IMG/VR virus record: IMGVR_UViG_3300042691_045800
Coordinates: 1-42,622 of that record
Strand: one strand, 5' to 3'
DNA: 42,622 nucleotides
Source: a virus
Shown here: positions 1-5,399 of the stretch, piece after piece
Position numbering within the stretch: the stretch's first letter is position 1
Layout of the letters: each line of letters starts with the position of its first letter
Made by a program: the position numbers and the translations under genes
Notes under the pieces: generated by a model
Databases searched by the model: none
What the model was told of the DNA's origin: nothing
Seen by the model: the letters and a program-made list of their open reading frames with translations, nothing else

Positions 1-200
1 AATCCAGACAGAATTCCTAACAGACTCCCTGACAGAGTCCCCGACAGAATTTGCTACAGAATTCCTAGCAGAAATCCAGGCAGAATTCCTAACAGACTCC
101 CTGACAGAGTCCCCGACAGAATTCCAGACAGCTTCCCTGTCAGAAATCCAGACAGTTTCCCCGACAGAATCCATGACAGGTCTGACAGGGTCGCCGACGG
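1..200. repeat. 12-bp / 72-bp tandem repeat array (left end)
   Basis: This is the continuation of the array at the window end, with the same 12-bp units and 72-bp super-unit (starts at 2 and 74). It degenerates after about base 195, where the coding sequence changes to the non-repetitive N-terminal domain of the same minus-strand gene. Confidence 0.9.
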
Positions 201-459
201 CAACCGCAATCGCTTTCCCAATCGCGTCTTTGGTAGTTTTTTTATTTAAACAAATTGCTCTTGTTAGCCCCTGAGAAAAAGGCGATCCACACCAAACTAT
301 TTTTTTTGGCGGCTCCAGGCCTGCGTATAAATAACAATCGTTTATTGCCTTTTCAGCTTTTTCTCTATTTGCTGGCTCAGTAGACAATCCTATGTCCGTC
401 CATTTTTTAACATATAATGGGAATTTAGCTTCTTGTTCCTTTGTTAGTTTATTAACCAT
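1..459 (-). CDS. N-terminal part of tetrapeptide-repeat protein (DUF6745-like), cut by window start
   Basis: The frame is open from an ATG at 459 to base 1 (153 codons). The ATG overlaps the stop of the preceding gene in a TAATG junction. Residues 1-85 form a globular domain with KWTDIGLSTEP and PPKKIVWCGSPFSQGLTRA, a head I associate with phage and bacterial proteins of the DUF6745 group. From about residue 88 the protein becomes a four-residue repeat of the type [NDE]-[SA]-V-[GRWA]. The frame continues in the fragment at the window end if the duplicated 146 bases are merged, giving about 440 residues in total; the repeat number may be wrong if the array was collapsed in assembly. Function unknown. 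The family name is from memory and is the uncertain part; the open frame is clear. Confidence 0.75.
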   Translation of the reverse strand, partial: MVNKLTKEQEAKFPLYVKKWTDIGLSTEPANREKAEKAINDCYLYAGLEPPKKIVWCGSPFSQGLTRAICLNKKTTKDAIGKAIAVAVGDPVRPVMDSVGETVWISDREAVWNSVGDSVRESVRNSAWISARNSVANSVGDSVRESVRNSVWI

Positions 460-779
460 TAGTCTGCCACCCATCTTATTTGAGTGGGAGAATATTCTCG
501 CTGCCGAATTACCTGATAATTTCCAATCGGTAATTCAATTGCGGAATGCTCTTCATGGGTTAATTTAACCGGCATTAATATGGTTAGAAAAAAAGCATTA
601 TCCTTTTTCATTAACAAAGCATTTATACTTTTAATCACATGACGATGGCCGGTAGCTTCCCCCAAGGCTAAAACAAGACACCCCTTTTTTGATTCGCCTT
701 CAATTGCATATATTTCTTCGCAGTTATCTGGAACAGCGTCTATCTTTTTTATTAAAATATCCCCTTGTCTATATTGCAT
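459..779 (-). CDS. Conserved phage protein of unknown function, partner of the repeat protein
   Basis: The product is 106 residues, soluble, with a dense set of conserved-looking motifs: YRQGDILI at the N-terminus, GEATGHRHVI in the middle, and LTHEEHSAIELPIG followed by VIRQREYSPTQIRWVAD at the C-terminus. I recognise this as a small family often found directly upstream of DUF6745-type repeat proteins, as here. The TAA of this gene and the ATG of the repeat protein share a base (TAATG), so the two are probably translationally coupled and may act together. The His-rich GEATGHRH and THEEH motifs could bind a metal, but no activity is known to me. A good A/G-rich ribosome site (AAAAGGAAAATAT) precedes the ATG. 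Confidence 0.85.
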   Translation of the reverse strand: MQYRQGDILIKKIDAVPDNCEEIYAIEGESKKGCLVLALGEATGHRHVIKSINALLMKKDNAFFLTILMPVKLTHEEHSAIELPIGNYQVIRQREYSPTQIRWVAD

Positions 780-813
780 AATATTTTCCTTTTATTTTGT
801 TTGTTAAAATAAA

Positions 814-963
814 CTAAAGCGTTTTTCCTTTTTGTCTGTCGATTATTGCTTTATCAAATAAAACCAACTCACCGTGAACATAATCTACCACGGGAACGTC
901 TACGCCATTTATACACTTAACCAGCATATATTTGTCGCCAATACAAATAAGAGATAATTTCAT
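814..963 (-). CDS. Small protein, 49 aa, unknown
   Basis: ATG at 963 with GGAGG five bases upstream; the frame runs 49 codons to TAG at 814. The product begins MKLSLICIGDKYMLVK and contains VDYVHGELVLFDK. No known family is recognised. It fits tightly between its neighbours in the left operon, and the ribosome site is one of the best in the region, which is the main support for it being real. Confidence 0.6.
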   Translation of the reverse strand: MKLSLICIGDKYMLVKCINGVDVPVVDYVHGELVLFDKAIIDRQKGKTL

Positions 964-978
964 ATAGCCTCCATTTAT

Positions 979-1260
979 TTAATGAACGATATTGCTATTA
1001 ATTTCTTGATCACTTAAAAACTGCCTTATTCTATTCATTTCTTCGCTTAAGCTATCCCTTCTTTTAACCAGGTTAATAATGTTAAGCTCAATCTCAGCAA
1101 CTGAGGCGGCAATAGAAATAAGCGACGCAGAGTTCTCGATAATTTTTTTATCACTAGAATTTTTAATGCAATGAATAGAAAAATTGGCAACTGAATTAAC
1201 TAACTCGCACATAGTTTCAATGTGTTTTTCTACATCAAGATTTTCATCATTGTCTTTCAT
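979..1260 (-). CDS. Helical hypothetical protein, 93 aa
   Basis: The ATG at 1260 is preceded by AAAGGAG at good spacing. The product is mostly helical, with heptad-like Ile/Leu/Val spacing in residues 25-85 (SASLISIAASVAEIELNIIN, then a charged helix), suggesting a coiled-coil oligomer. No family recognised. It is part of the leftward early operon. Confidence 0.65.
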   Translation of the reverse strand: MKDNDENLDVEKHIETMCELVNSVANFSIHCIKNSSDKKIIENSASLISIAASVAEIELNIINLVKRRDSLSEEMNRIRQFLSDQEINSNIVH

Positions 1261-1277
1261 TTTATATCTCCTTTATT

Positions 1278-1384
1278 TGGTGGCAACAGGCCAAGTAATT
1301 ACGGCTATCTCTATACCTGTTCAGACGCTAGAGTAGGGTAGCGCTATTTATGTCCCCTGCGTGTCTATCCACGCCGCTGTTGCC
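1278..1384 (-). ncRNA. Possible structured RNA with tRNA-like closing stem and CCA end
   Basis: This is the only sizeable gap in the left part of the operon. On the minus strand an 8-bp perfect stem closes it (GGCAACAG at 1384-1377, CTGTTGCC at 1289-1282), followed by A and CCA at 1281-1278, the arrangement of a tRNA acceptor end. Inside are GCGTG-GATAGA-CACGC and CTCTA...TAGAG hairpins. There is no canonical T-loop (no GTTCRA) and no clear anticodon arm, so it is not called as a tRNA. It could be a decayed tRNA, a processed leader, or chance. Confidence 0.35.
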
Positions 1385-1391
1385 GTGTTAA

Positions 1392-1802
1392 TTAAGCCCT
1401 CGCCCCGTTAACTGACTTCTGGCGTGGGCGCAATCCTGTTGACTTTGGACTTTTTTCCCATACCGTTATTGTTGGCTGTTCCTCTTCTTTTTTTAAAAGA
1501 ATTGCTATTTTATAAACGCGTTGCTCACCCTGGGCAACAATTCTTTTTTTCTTAATAAGTTGAGCAACAATGCTATAAACCTGCTGGCGAGACAAAACAA
1601 TCCCTTCCATTTTATAATATGCAATCAATATATCATCGACACTGATTTCCTCCTTGATTTTAAACAACGACATAATAAAATTATACCGTTTACTAGTTTG
1701 AGAGACTTTATCTTTTTTAAGATGTTTTCTAAGATCTTCAGGCAAATCATCAGATACTTCAAAAAGATTGTGCCCAAGTATATGTTTTTTATTTTCTTTC
1801 AT
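1392..1802 (-). CDS. Possible winged-helix DNA-binding protein, 136 aa
   Basis: The ATG at 1802 has AAGGAG upstream. Residues about 40-105 look like a winged helix: helix FIMSLFKIKEE, helix SVDDILIAYYKMEG, recognition-like helix SRQQVYSIVAQLIKKKRI and a basic wing. The C-terminal 30 residues are basic and probably disordered (RPRQKSVNGARA). It lies between a structured gap and the SSB-like gene of the left operon. Fold assignment is by eye, and function (regulator or recombination accessory) is not established. Confidence 0.6.
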   Translation of the reverse strand: MKENKKHILGHNLFEVSDDLPEDLRKHLKKDKVSQTSKRYNFIMSLFKIKEEISVDDILIAYYKMEGIVLSRQQVYSIVAQLIKKKRIVAQGEQRVYKIAILLKKEEEQPTITVWEKSPKSTGLRPRQKSVNGARA

Positions 1803-1817
1803 GTTTTTTCTCCTTAA

Positions 1818-2285
1818 TTAAAATGGCAGATCATCGCTAAAGTCATCAACTTCCTGACTTACTTTGGTAGAAGCAGGCGCAAAGTCTTGTGGCTTGTCAC
1901 GGGGAATATAGTCAACAACCTCAAGCTTTGTTCGCTTCTCTCCTTCTTTGTTTTCATAATTCACGGCTTTAAATTTTGCCTCACCACTCATGCCAGAGAA
2001 ATCACGATCATTTTCTGTATTGATAAGATCAGCCCTGCCCACGGATTCCCAAAAATGTTTTCTTTTGTAATACATGCTTGCTGCTGCGGTGTCGGCAATA
2101 TAATCTATTGATTTAACGTTTTTGCCGCTACATAAAACATCAAGCGTCAAAACCTTCATATTATTGCCAGCCTTAGAAACCGATGACTTGCATTCTGAAA
2201 CACGGAACGAATATACGCCGTCTTCCAGGACATAGTTCATGTCTATTTCTTGCGCCTGTTTGTCACTGCTTATTTTCCAACCCAT
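1818..2285 (-). CDS. Single-strand DNA-binding-like protein (DUF669-type) with acidic tail
   Basis: The product has 155 residues: a beta-rich N-terminal domain (VLEDGVYSFRVSECKSSVSK, KVLTLDVLCSG) and a C-terminus ending DDFSDDLPF. The acidic tip with a final Pro-Phe is the hallmark by which SSB proteins recruit replication and repair partners. The middle (FWESVGRADLIN, SGEAKFKAVNYENKEG) matches the style of phage DUF669 proteins, in which a short-chain complex or cofactor is embedded in recombination cassettes. The neighbours upstream, a Gp157-like protein and a P-loop ATPase, complete such a cassette. The assignment to an SSB role rests mainly on the tail and context. Confidence 0.75.
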   Translation of the reverse strand: MGWKISSDKQAQEIDMNYVLEDGVYSFRVSECKSSVSKAGNNMKVLTLDVLCSGKNVKSIDYIADTAAASMYYKRKHFWESVGRADLINTENDRDFSGMSGEAKFKAVNYENKEGEKRTKLEVVDYIPRDKPQDFAPASTKVSQEVDDFSDDLPF

Positions 2286-2482
2286 AAATTTTCCTCTTGT
2301 TGCGACTGATAAGAATCAATCTTTCTGGTTAAAATAGCGATCTCTTTATTGAGCCGCTGTGCTTGAATAATCCGTTTATTTCTATCCCTAAGCATATCAA
2401 TTAACGGCTTCTCTTCCGGCATCAGCCTCAATGCCAGTTTATCTAAAAAAGACATCTTTCTTTCTGTTAACGATCTTTCCAT
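2270..2482 (-). CDS. Small helical hypothetical protein, 70 aa
   Basis: A longer frame opens at 2512 but has no ribosome site. ATG 2482 has GGGGGT upstream and gives MERSLTERKMSFLDKLALRL..., which is preferred. The product is highly charged and helical, with RNKRIIQAQRLNKEIAILTR as a likely coiled coil. It overlaps the SSB-like gene start by 16 bases, so the two are likely coupled. No family recognised. Confidence 0.55.
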   Translation of the reverse strand: MERSLTERKMSFLDKLALRLMPEEKPLIDMLRDRNKRIIQAQRLNKEIAILTRKIDSYQSQQEENLWVGK

Positions 2483-2555
2483 TATGACCCCCACATAGTT
2501 TAAAAATAGCAACTGCCATAGCAGCCAGTGAAATTAAAACCAATATTGAATGCAT
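2439..2555 (-). CDS. Small single-pass membrane protein, 38 aa
   Basis: The ATG at 2555 shares its first base with the stop of the Gp157-like gene (TAATG) and has GGAG eight bases upstream. The product has 38 residues, with a hydrophobic N-terminal segment (SILVLISLAAMAVAIF) and a short basic tail. It overlaps the start of the next gene by 44 bases in another frame. The hydrophobic segment and coupling support it, but its small size keeps confidence modest. Confidence 0.45.
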   Translation of the reverse strand: MHSILVLISLAAMAVAIFKLCGGHNGKIVNRKKDVFFR

Positions 2556-3046
2556 TATTTAATCTCCATCCTTTTTGCCTGTTCCAGTTTAGCGCCAGGG
2601 ACGGTTACATTGGCCTTTAATGCGGCTTTGATAGCGGCATTATCAACCACTTCTTCTTGACGGTAATATCGATATATGCCAGGCACTTGCTCTTCATCAA
2701 AAATCACAAGCTTCTCAGGATTATTCTTAATCTTGATATCAAACTCATCGTGTTTAATCGCCGCCATACCCATGCCTTGCATGGCTGATTTAAGATATTC
2801 CCTAAGCCGTTCCGCATGAGCTGCAACCCTGTCTTTACGAGTCTTCATGTTGTTAATGGCCTCTTCAATAGCCGCTTTATCTGCCTCCAGGTTTTTGATA
2901 TAAGCCGCCACATTGATTGCCTTGTCTTTAAACTCACCCTGAATGCCTTCCAGCGTGTCTTTAATGGCCTCTTCGGGCATTTCATCCATCAAGCTTAGCT
3001 CGTTAAGGGCCGTAAAATACTCGTCTTTTATTTGATATAGGTTCAT
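2555..3046 (-). CDS. Siphovirus Gp157-like protein
   Basis: The 163-residue product begins MNLYQIKDEYFTALNEL and has the long helical hairpin (residues 45-95: AYIKNLEADKAAIEEAINNM, then ERLREYLKSAM) followed by a beta-rich tail with KNNPEKLVIFDEEQVPG. This is the pattern of the Gp157 family (originally Streptococcus phage Sfi gp157, linked to phage resistance), common in recombination cassettes next to a P-loop ATPase and an SSB, exactly as here. Its molecular role is not firmly known. The stop overlaps the ATG of the small membrane protein downstream. Confidence 0.85.
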   Translation of the reverse strand: MNLYQIKDEYFTALNELSLMDEMPEEAIKDTLEGIQGEFKDKAINVAAYIKNLEADKAAIEEAINNMKTRKDRVAAHAERLREYLKSAMQGMGMAAIKHDEFDIKIKNNPEKLVIFDEEQVPGIYRYYRQEEVVDNAAIKAALKANVTVPGAKLEQAKRMEIK

Positions 3047-3723
3047 GCTGCTTCTCCGTGATCATGATTGCCGTAATACTCTGCAAGGCGCTCTTTCACC
3101 ATTTGTAGGTCATTATCAATATATAGACTGTCAAATAACCCCATGGGTGATTTTGCTATACGCAAACCATCATTGTCCGTTAAAAACATATACTTTCTTT
3201 CCACCACCAACGTATGCAATACAAGCGTAAACATGCCCTCAAAAGTAATTTTTTCGTCCAGCATCTTGCCTATGGTTTTGCATTTTGAGTATCCCTGTGA
3301 ATCATACTCAGAATGGGATAACACAAAACAATCCAGGCTATCTCTACAGGCAATTAGCTCGTTGGCAATTGACCATGCATTGTGACCAATCTCTGTAAAC
3401 TTGCCAAAACCCGTTTCTTTTGCGCGCCGCATAAACTCGTTGCACATCACATACTGAAAATCATCAATAATTAGCGTCTTAATATCCGGTCGCTTAGCAT
3501 TTATCAGCCTAATAACCCGAACCAAAGAGGAATAACTGTCCGAAGCATAATAATTCCCCGTTGCGCCATCAGAAGAAAGCTTTTTATAGTTTTCTCTGTA
3601 CCCCCTAAAAGGCAGCGGCTTGTCAATTATGTTGATAATAAATGTTTCTTTTGGGTCAAGCTTATGGATAGACGTGCTTTTCCCTGTTCCTGATTCGCCA
3701 ATAATTAGTGATACGTTTGCCAT
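3043..3723 (-). CDS. P-loop ATPase (Sak4/RecA-like) of the recombination cassette
   Basis: The product has 226 residues. The Walker A motif GESGTGKS is at residues 9-16 and the Walker B motif TLIIDDFQYV at about 83-92, with a sensor-like VLSHSEYD near residue 134. Size and motif spacing fit the phage Sak4-like/RecA-fold ATPases that act in single-strand annealing with a phage SSB. The gene overlaps the Gp157-like gene by four bases and is itself coupled to csrA by a TAATG junction. Whether it anneals DNA or is a more general AAA ATPase cannot be decided from sequence alone. Confidence 0.8.
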   Translation of the reverse strand: MANVSLIIGESGTGKSTSIHKLDPKETFIINIIDKPLPFRGYRENYKKLSSDGATGNYYASDSYSSLVRVIRLINAKRPDIKTLIIDDFQYVMCNEFMRRAKETGFGKFTEIGHNAWSIANELIACRDSLDCFVLSHSEYDSQGYSKCKTIGKMLDEKITFEGMFTLVLHTLVVERKYMFLTDNDGLRIAKSPMGLFDSLYIDNDLQMVKERLAEYYGNHDHGEAA

Positions 3724-3908
3724 TATGCTTTTTCCTCCTGCTCTTGAATTTTTTCGTATATCTCCTGTCGATGGACAGAAACGTTGGGTGGGGCAATGAC
3801 GCCGATCTTGGCTTGACCTTTATACGGTTGAGTGCTGCCCAAATAAACAATGGTTATGTCATTACCAATTTTTATTTGTTGACCTTTCTTCCTTCCAAGT
3901 ATTAACAT
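3723..3908 (-). CDS. csrA: CsrA/RsmA-like RNA-binding translational regulator
   Basis: The 61-residue product aligns across its length with CsrA: MLILGRKKGQQIKIG at the N-terminus, IGVIAPPNVSVHRQEIYEKI at the C-terminus, with a loop (TQPYKGQ) two residues longer than in E. coli. The RNA-contact residues Leu4, Arg6 and the Arg of VSVHR are present. CsrA dimers bind GGA-containing leader RNAs and block or stabilise mRNAs in the host cytoplasm. It is the first gene of the left operon, directly after the repressor-controlled promoter, so it would be made at once on infection or induction. Its likely use is to reprogram host or phage translation; targets are not visible. Confidence 0.92.
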   Translation of the reverse strand: MLILGRKKGQQIKIGNDITIVYLGSTQPYKGQAKIGVIAPPNVSVHRQEIYEKIQEQEEKA

Positions 3909-3945
3909 GCTCTTAATTCTCCGTTTTGTTTGTTAATCATTTGAT

Positions 3946-3974
3946 AATATAACTGTACACTATGTACGTGGCAA
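3946..3974 (-). promoter_or_regulatory. Left early promoter of the csrA operon
   Basis: On the minus strand TTGCCA (3974-3969) lies 17 bases from TATATT (3951-3946), a good sigma-70 promoter. The predicted start is near 3939, about 30 bases before the csrA ATG, with GGAG in the leader. A 13-bp palindromic operator fills the spacer, so repressor binding would exclude RNA polymerase. Confidence 0.75.
3955..3967. promoter_or_regulatory. Operator O1 (repressor/Cro site)
   Basis: GTACACTATGTAC is a perfect inverted repeat (GTACA, 3-base centre, TGTAC). Near-copies occur in the cI and cro promoters at 5019-5031 and 5086-5098. It sits in the spacer of the csrA promoter. Confidence 0.75.
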
Positions 3975-4028
3975 TAGCAATACATTGTGTTGAGTTTTTT
4001 ATAAATTTAATCAAAAAAGGAAAGTGAA

Positions 4029-4280
4029 ATGAAAAGAAGCGTATTAATTGTGGGGCTGCTGGTAGGATGTTTTGGTCTTCAGGGATGCATGGTGGCCGCA
4101 ATTGGGGCCGGAGTTGGGGCGTGGAAATATGGTAATTCTAAAAAAGTTGCCGCACAGGGAAGCTCTTATAACGAATACTTGTTGGGGATGGAAGAAATTA
4201 ACTTGAAGCGAAGTGCTGCTGGGCTGAGGCCAGAATATATTATGAGCCAAGACCAGTATATAGGGAAAACCAAGCAATAA
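4029..4280 (+). CDS. Small lipoprotein, possible superinfection-exclusion or conversion gene
   Basis: The 83-residue product has a lipoprotein signal: basic MKRS, hydrophobic VLIVGLLVGCFG, lipobox LQGC with Cys at residue 20. The mature part is about 64 residues, Gly-rich then polar (EYLLGMEEINLKRSAAGLRP). AAAGGAAAG precedes the ATG. It is a lone rightward gene between the csrA promoter and the terminator that separates it from cI, so it is transcribed apart from the lytic operons, as prophage-expressed 'moron' genes are. A TATAAA at 4000-4005 could be its -10, with a poor -35. Phage lipoproteins in such places often block receptors (for example T5 Llp); that role is inference. Confidence 0.75.
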   Translation: MKRSVLIVGLLVGCFGLQGCMVAAIGAGVGAWKYGNSKKVAAQGSSYNEYLLGMEEINLKRSAAGLRPEYIMSQDQYIGKTKQ

Positions 4281-4284
4281 AAAA

Positions 4285-4301
4285 GGGGGGCAATGCCCCC
4301 C
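4285..4301. terminator. Bidirectional rho-independent terminator
   Basis: A seven-pair GC stem, GGGGGGC-AAT-GCCCCCC, is flanked by an A-run on the left and AATTATTTTT on the right. It can terminate the lipoprotein transcript rightward and the cI transcript leftward, and lies between these convergent genes. Confidence 0.9.
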
Positions 4302-4313
4302 AATTATTTTTAG

Positions 4314-5006
4314 TTATCTCCTCAACCTTGGTTTTGACATTGTATAAACCACCACGCCTATGATCTCAATATCATCATTGAGCGGCGTAATTGGTAGGCG
4401 AGAATCTACCCCAGTCAATAGAATTTCTTGTCCATCCTGCTGATATTGGCGGAATCTAAAATCCATTGGGCCAAATTTTGCCAAAACAAAATCACCTGAT
4501 TTCAAGGGCTTATCATTGGCAACGTCAACAATAGCAATGTCGCCGCACGATAGCCCCCTTTCTGGGACTTGCATGTCGGTTAACGCATTGTTGGTAATTT
4601 CCAATGAGAAGGTGCTTTTACTTAAATCATTATAATCAGGGAAACTCATCACTTTATGATCTCCTTTTAAGACTGGATAAGCTAGCCAAGGTTCAATCTC
4701 GCTAGCAGTCAAACAAGGAATAATCATATCATTTATTTTAGAAGAAATTTCGTCTAATTTTGTAGTCATTTCGCCATTCATGCACTCCCCATATGCCAAC
4801 CACCCAGGGGTTACCCCTATCGCTTTGGCAATTTTTTGCAAATAATAATTATTTATATGTCTTTTGCACGTAAGGTAGTGACTTACTTGGCTGGTCGTTA
4901 TGCCAACCCGAGAAGCAAGGTCAAGGTAGGTAAAATGAAGCTCACTCATTCTTTCACGAAGTCTGCGGGCAATTTCAATTTGAATCAGTTTTTTTGAATT
5001 TTCCAT
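4314..5006 (-). CDS. cI-like repressor with S24-type C-terminal domain, catalytic dyad replaced
   Basis: The start ATG at 5006 gives 230 residues; a longer in-frame extension upstream would run through the promoter and is rejected. Residues 8-65 form an HTH (YLDLASRVGITTSQVSHYLT). Residues 130-225 match the LexA/CI peptidase fold (GDIAIVD, SGDFVLAKFGPMDFRFR, PITPLN, EIIGVVV). Compared with lambda CI, the nucleophilic Ser of the NSM motif is Ala141 (NNALTDM), the general-base Lys is Arg186, and no Ala-Gly cleavage site is seen in the linker. The protein should dimerise and bind operators but not cleave itself. Its promoter overlaps operator O2, so it probably controls its own synthesis. There is no ribosome site: the mRNA is likely leaderless. 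Confidence 0.9.
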   Translation of the reverse strand: MENSKKLIQIEIARRLRERMSELHFTYLDLASRVGITTSQVSHYLTCKRHINNYYLQKIAKAIGVTPGWLAYGECMNGEMTTKLDEISSKINDMIIPCLTASEIEPWLAYPVLKGDHKVMSFPDYNDLSKSTFSLEITNNALTDMQVPERGLSCGDIAIVDVANDKPLKSGDFVLAKFGPMDFRFRQYQQDGQEILLTGVDSRLPITPLNDDIEIIGVVVYTMSKPRLRR

Positions 5007-5015
5007 AATAAATAA

Positions 5016-5044
5016 ATCGTACAGGATGTAAGTGGTGTTTACAA
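5016..5044 (-). promoter_or_regulatory. Repressor promoter (PRM-like), leaderless start
   Basis: On the minus strand TTGTAA (5044-5039) is 17 bases from TACGAT (5021-5016). The expected start is only a few bases before the cI ATG at 5006, giving a leaderless or near-leaderless mRNA, as for lambda cI from PRM. Operator O2 overlaps the spacer and the -10. Confidence 0.7.
5019..5031. promoter_or_regulatory. Operator O2
   Basis: GTACAGGATGTAA resembles operator O1 (10 of 13 bases) and keeps the TACA...TGTA arms. It overlaps the -10 of the cI promoter. Confidence 0.65.
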
Positions 5045-5072
5045 CAATTTTGTTATATCTGCTTCTAAGCGA

Positions 5073-5101
5073 TTGCGAAAAGATGTAACATAGTGTAAAT
5101 T
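5073..5101 (+). promoter_or_regulatory. Right early promoter (PR-like) for cro and replication genes
   Basis: TTGCGA (5073-5078) is 17 bases from TAAATT (5096-5101). The expected start is at or next to the cro ATG at 5108, so the cro mRNA also appears leaderless. Operator O3 covers the spacer and the start of the -10. Confidence 0.65.
5086..5098. promoter_or_regulatory. Operator O3
   Basis: Read on the minus strand the site is TTACACTATGTTA, sharing the ACACTATGT core of O1. It lies in the cro promoter between -35 and -10. Confidence 0.65.
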
Positions 5102-5107
5102 TCTTGA

Positions 5108-5323
5108 ATGAATTTATTTGAATATGTCGATCAATTCCCCAAACACATGCGTCCAAACATTAAAAGAGCCTTAGCCGAAGCGCTTGGAGTCTCTGTTTCT
5201 ATGATTGATTCTGTTCGTTGGGGGCGCAGAAATTTCCATCCACGCCATGCGCGCGCCTTGGAGAAGTTCACCCGCGGCCAAATAAGCCGTGTCGATCAGT
5301 TTCCAGATATTTTCAAGAAGTAA
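5108..5323 (+). CDS. Cro-like / YdaS-type HTH repressor
   Basis: The 71-residue product is a single HTH domain. Residues 18-50 (IKRALAEALGVSVSMIDSVR) hold the helix-turn-helix, followed by WGRRNFHPRHARALEKFTRG and the C-terminal SRVDQFPDIF that is typical of YdaS/Cro-type phage regulators. It diverges from cI and should compete for the same operators to commit to lytic growth. It begins almost at the predicted transcription start with no ribosome site. The position and the size make the Cro role likely. Confidence 0.88.
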   Translation: MNLFEYVDQFPKHMRPNIKRALAEALGVSVSMIDSVRWGRRNFHPRHARALEKFTRGQISRVDQFPDIFKK

Positions 5324-5328
5324 CACAT

Positions 5329-5376
5329 GTCAGTCTCGGGGGTTTCATGGACGGCATCATTTACCCCGGGGCTGAC
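5329..5376 (+). promoter_or_regulatory. Stem-loop in the leader between cro and the initiator gene
   Basis: GTCAG (5329-5333) pairs with CTGAC (5372-5376) and, inside a three-base symmetric internal loop, CGGGG pairs with CCCCG, closing a 22-base loop. It has no U-run, so it is not a simple terminator. An antitermination or processing element is possible; this is only a structural observation. Confidence 0.4.
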
Positions 5377-5399
5377 TCCCTTTTAAAAGGATTGACAGC

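Noticed and set aside
1278-1384. Calling the left-operon element a tRNA
   Set aside because: No T-loop and no anticodon arm could be drawn; kept only as a possible structured RNA.
4314-5156. 280-aa form of the repressor
   Set aside because: The 50-residue extension covers the cI promoter, operators and cro start; ATG 5006 is the natural start.
5327-5386. 19-aa frame (ATG 5327) upstream of the initiator
   Set aside because: It covers the stem-loop and has no good ribosome site; a leader peptide is possible but unsupported.
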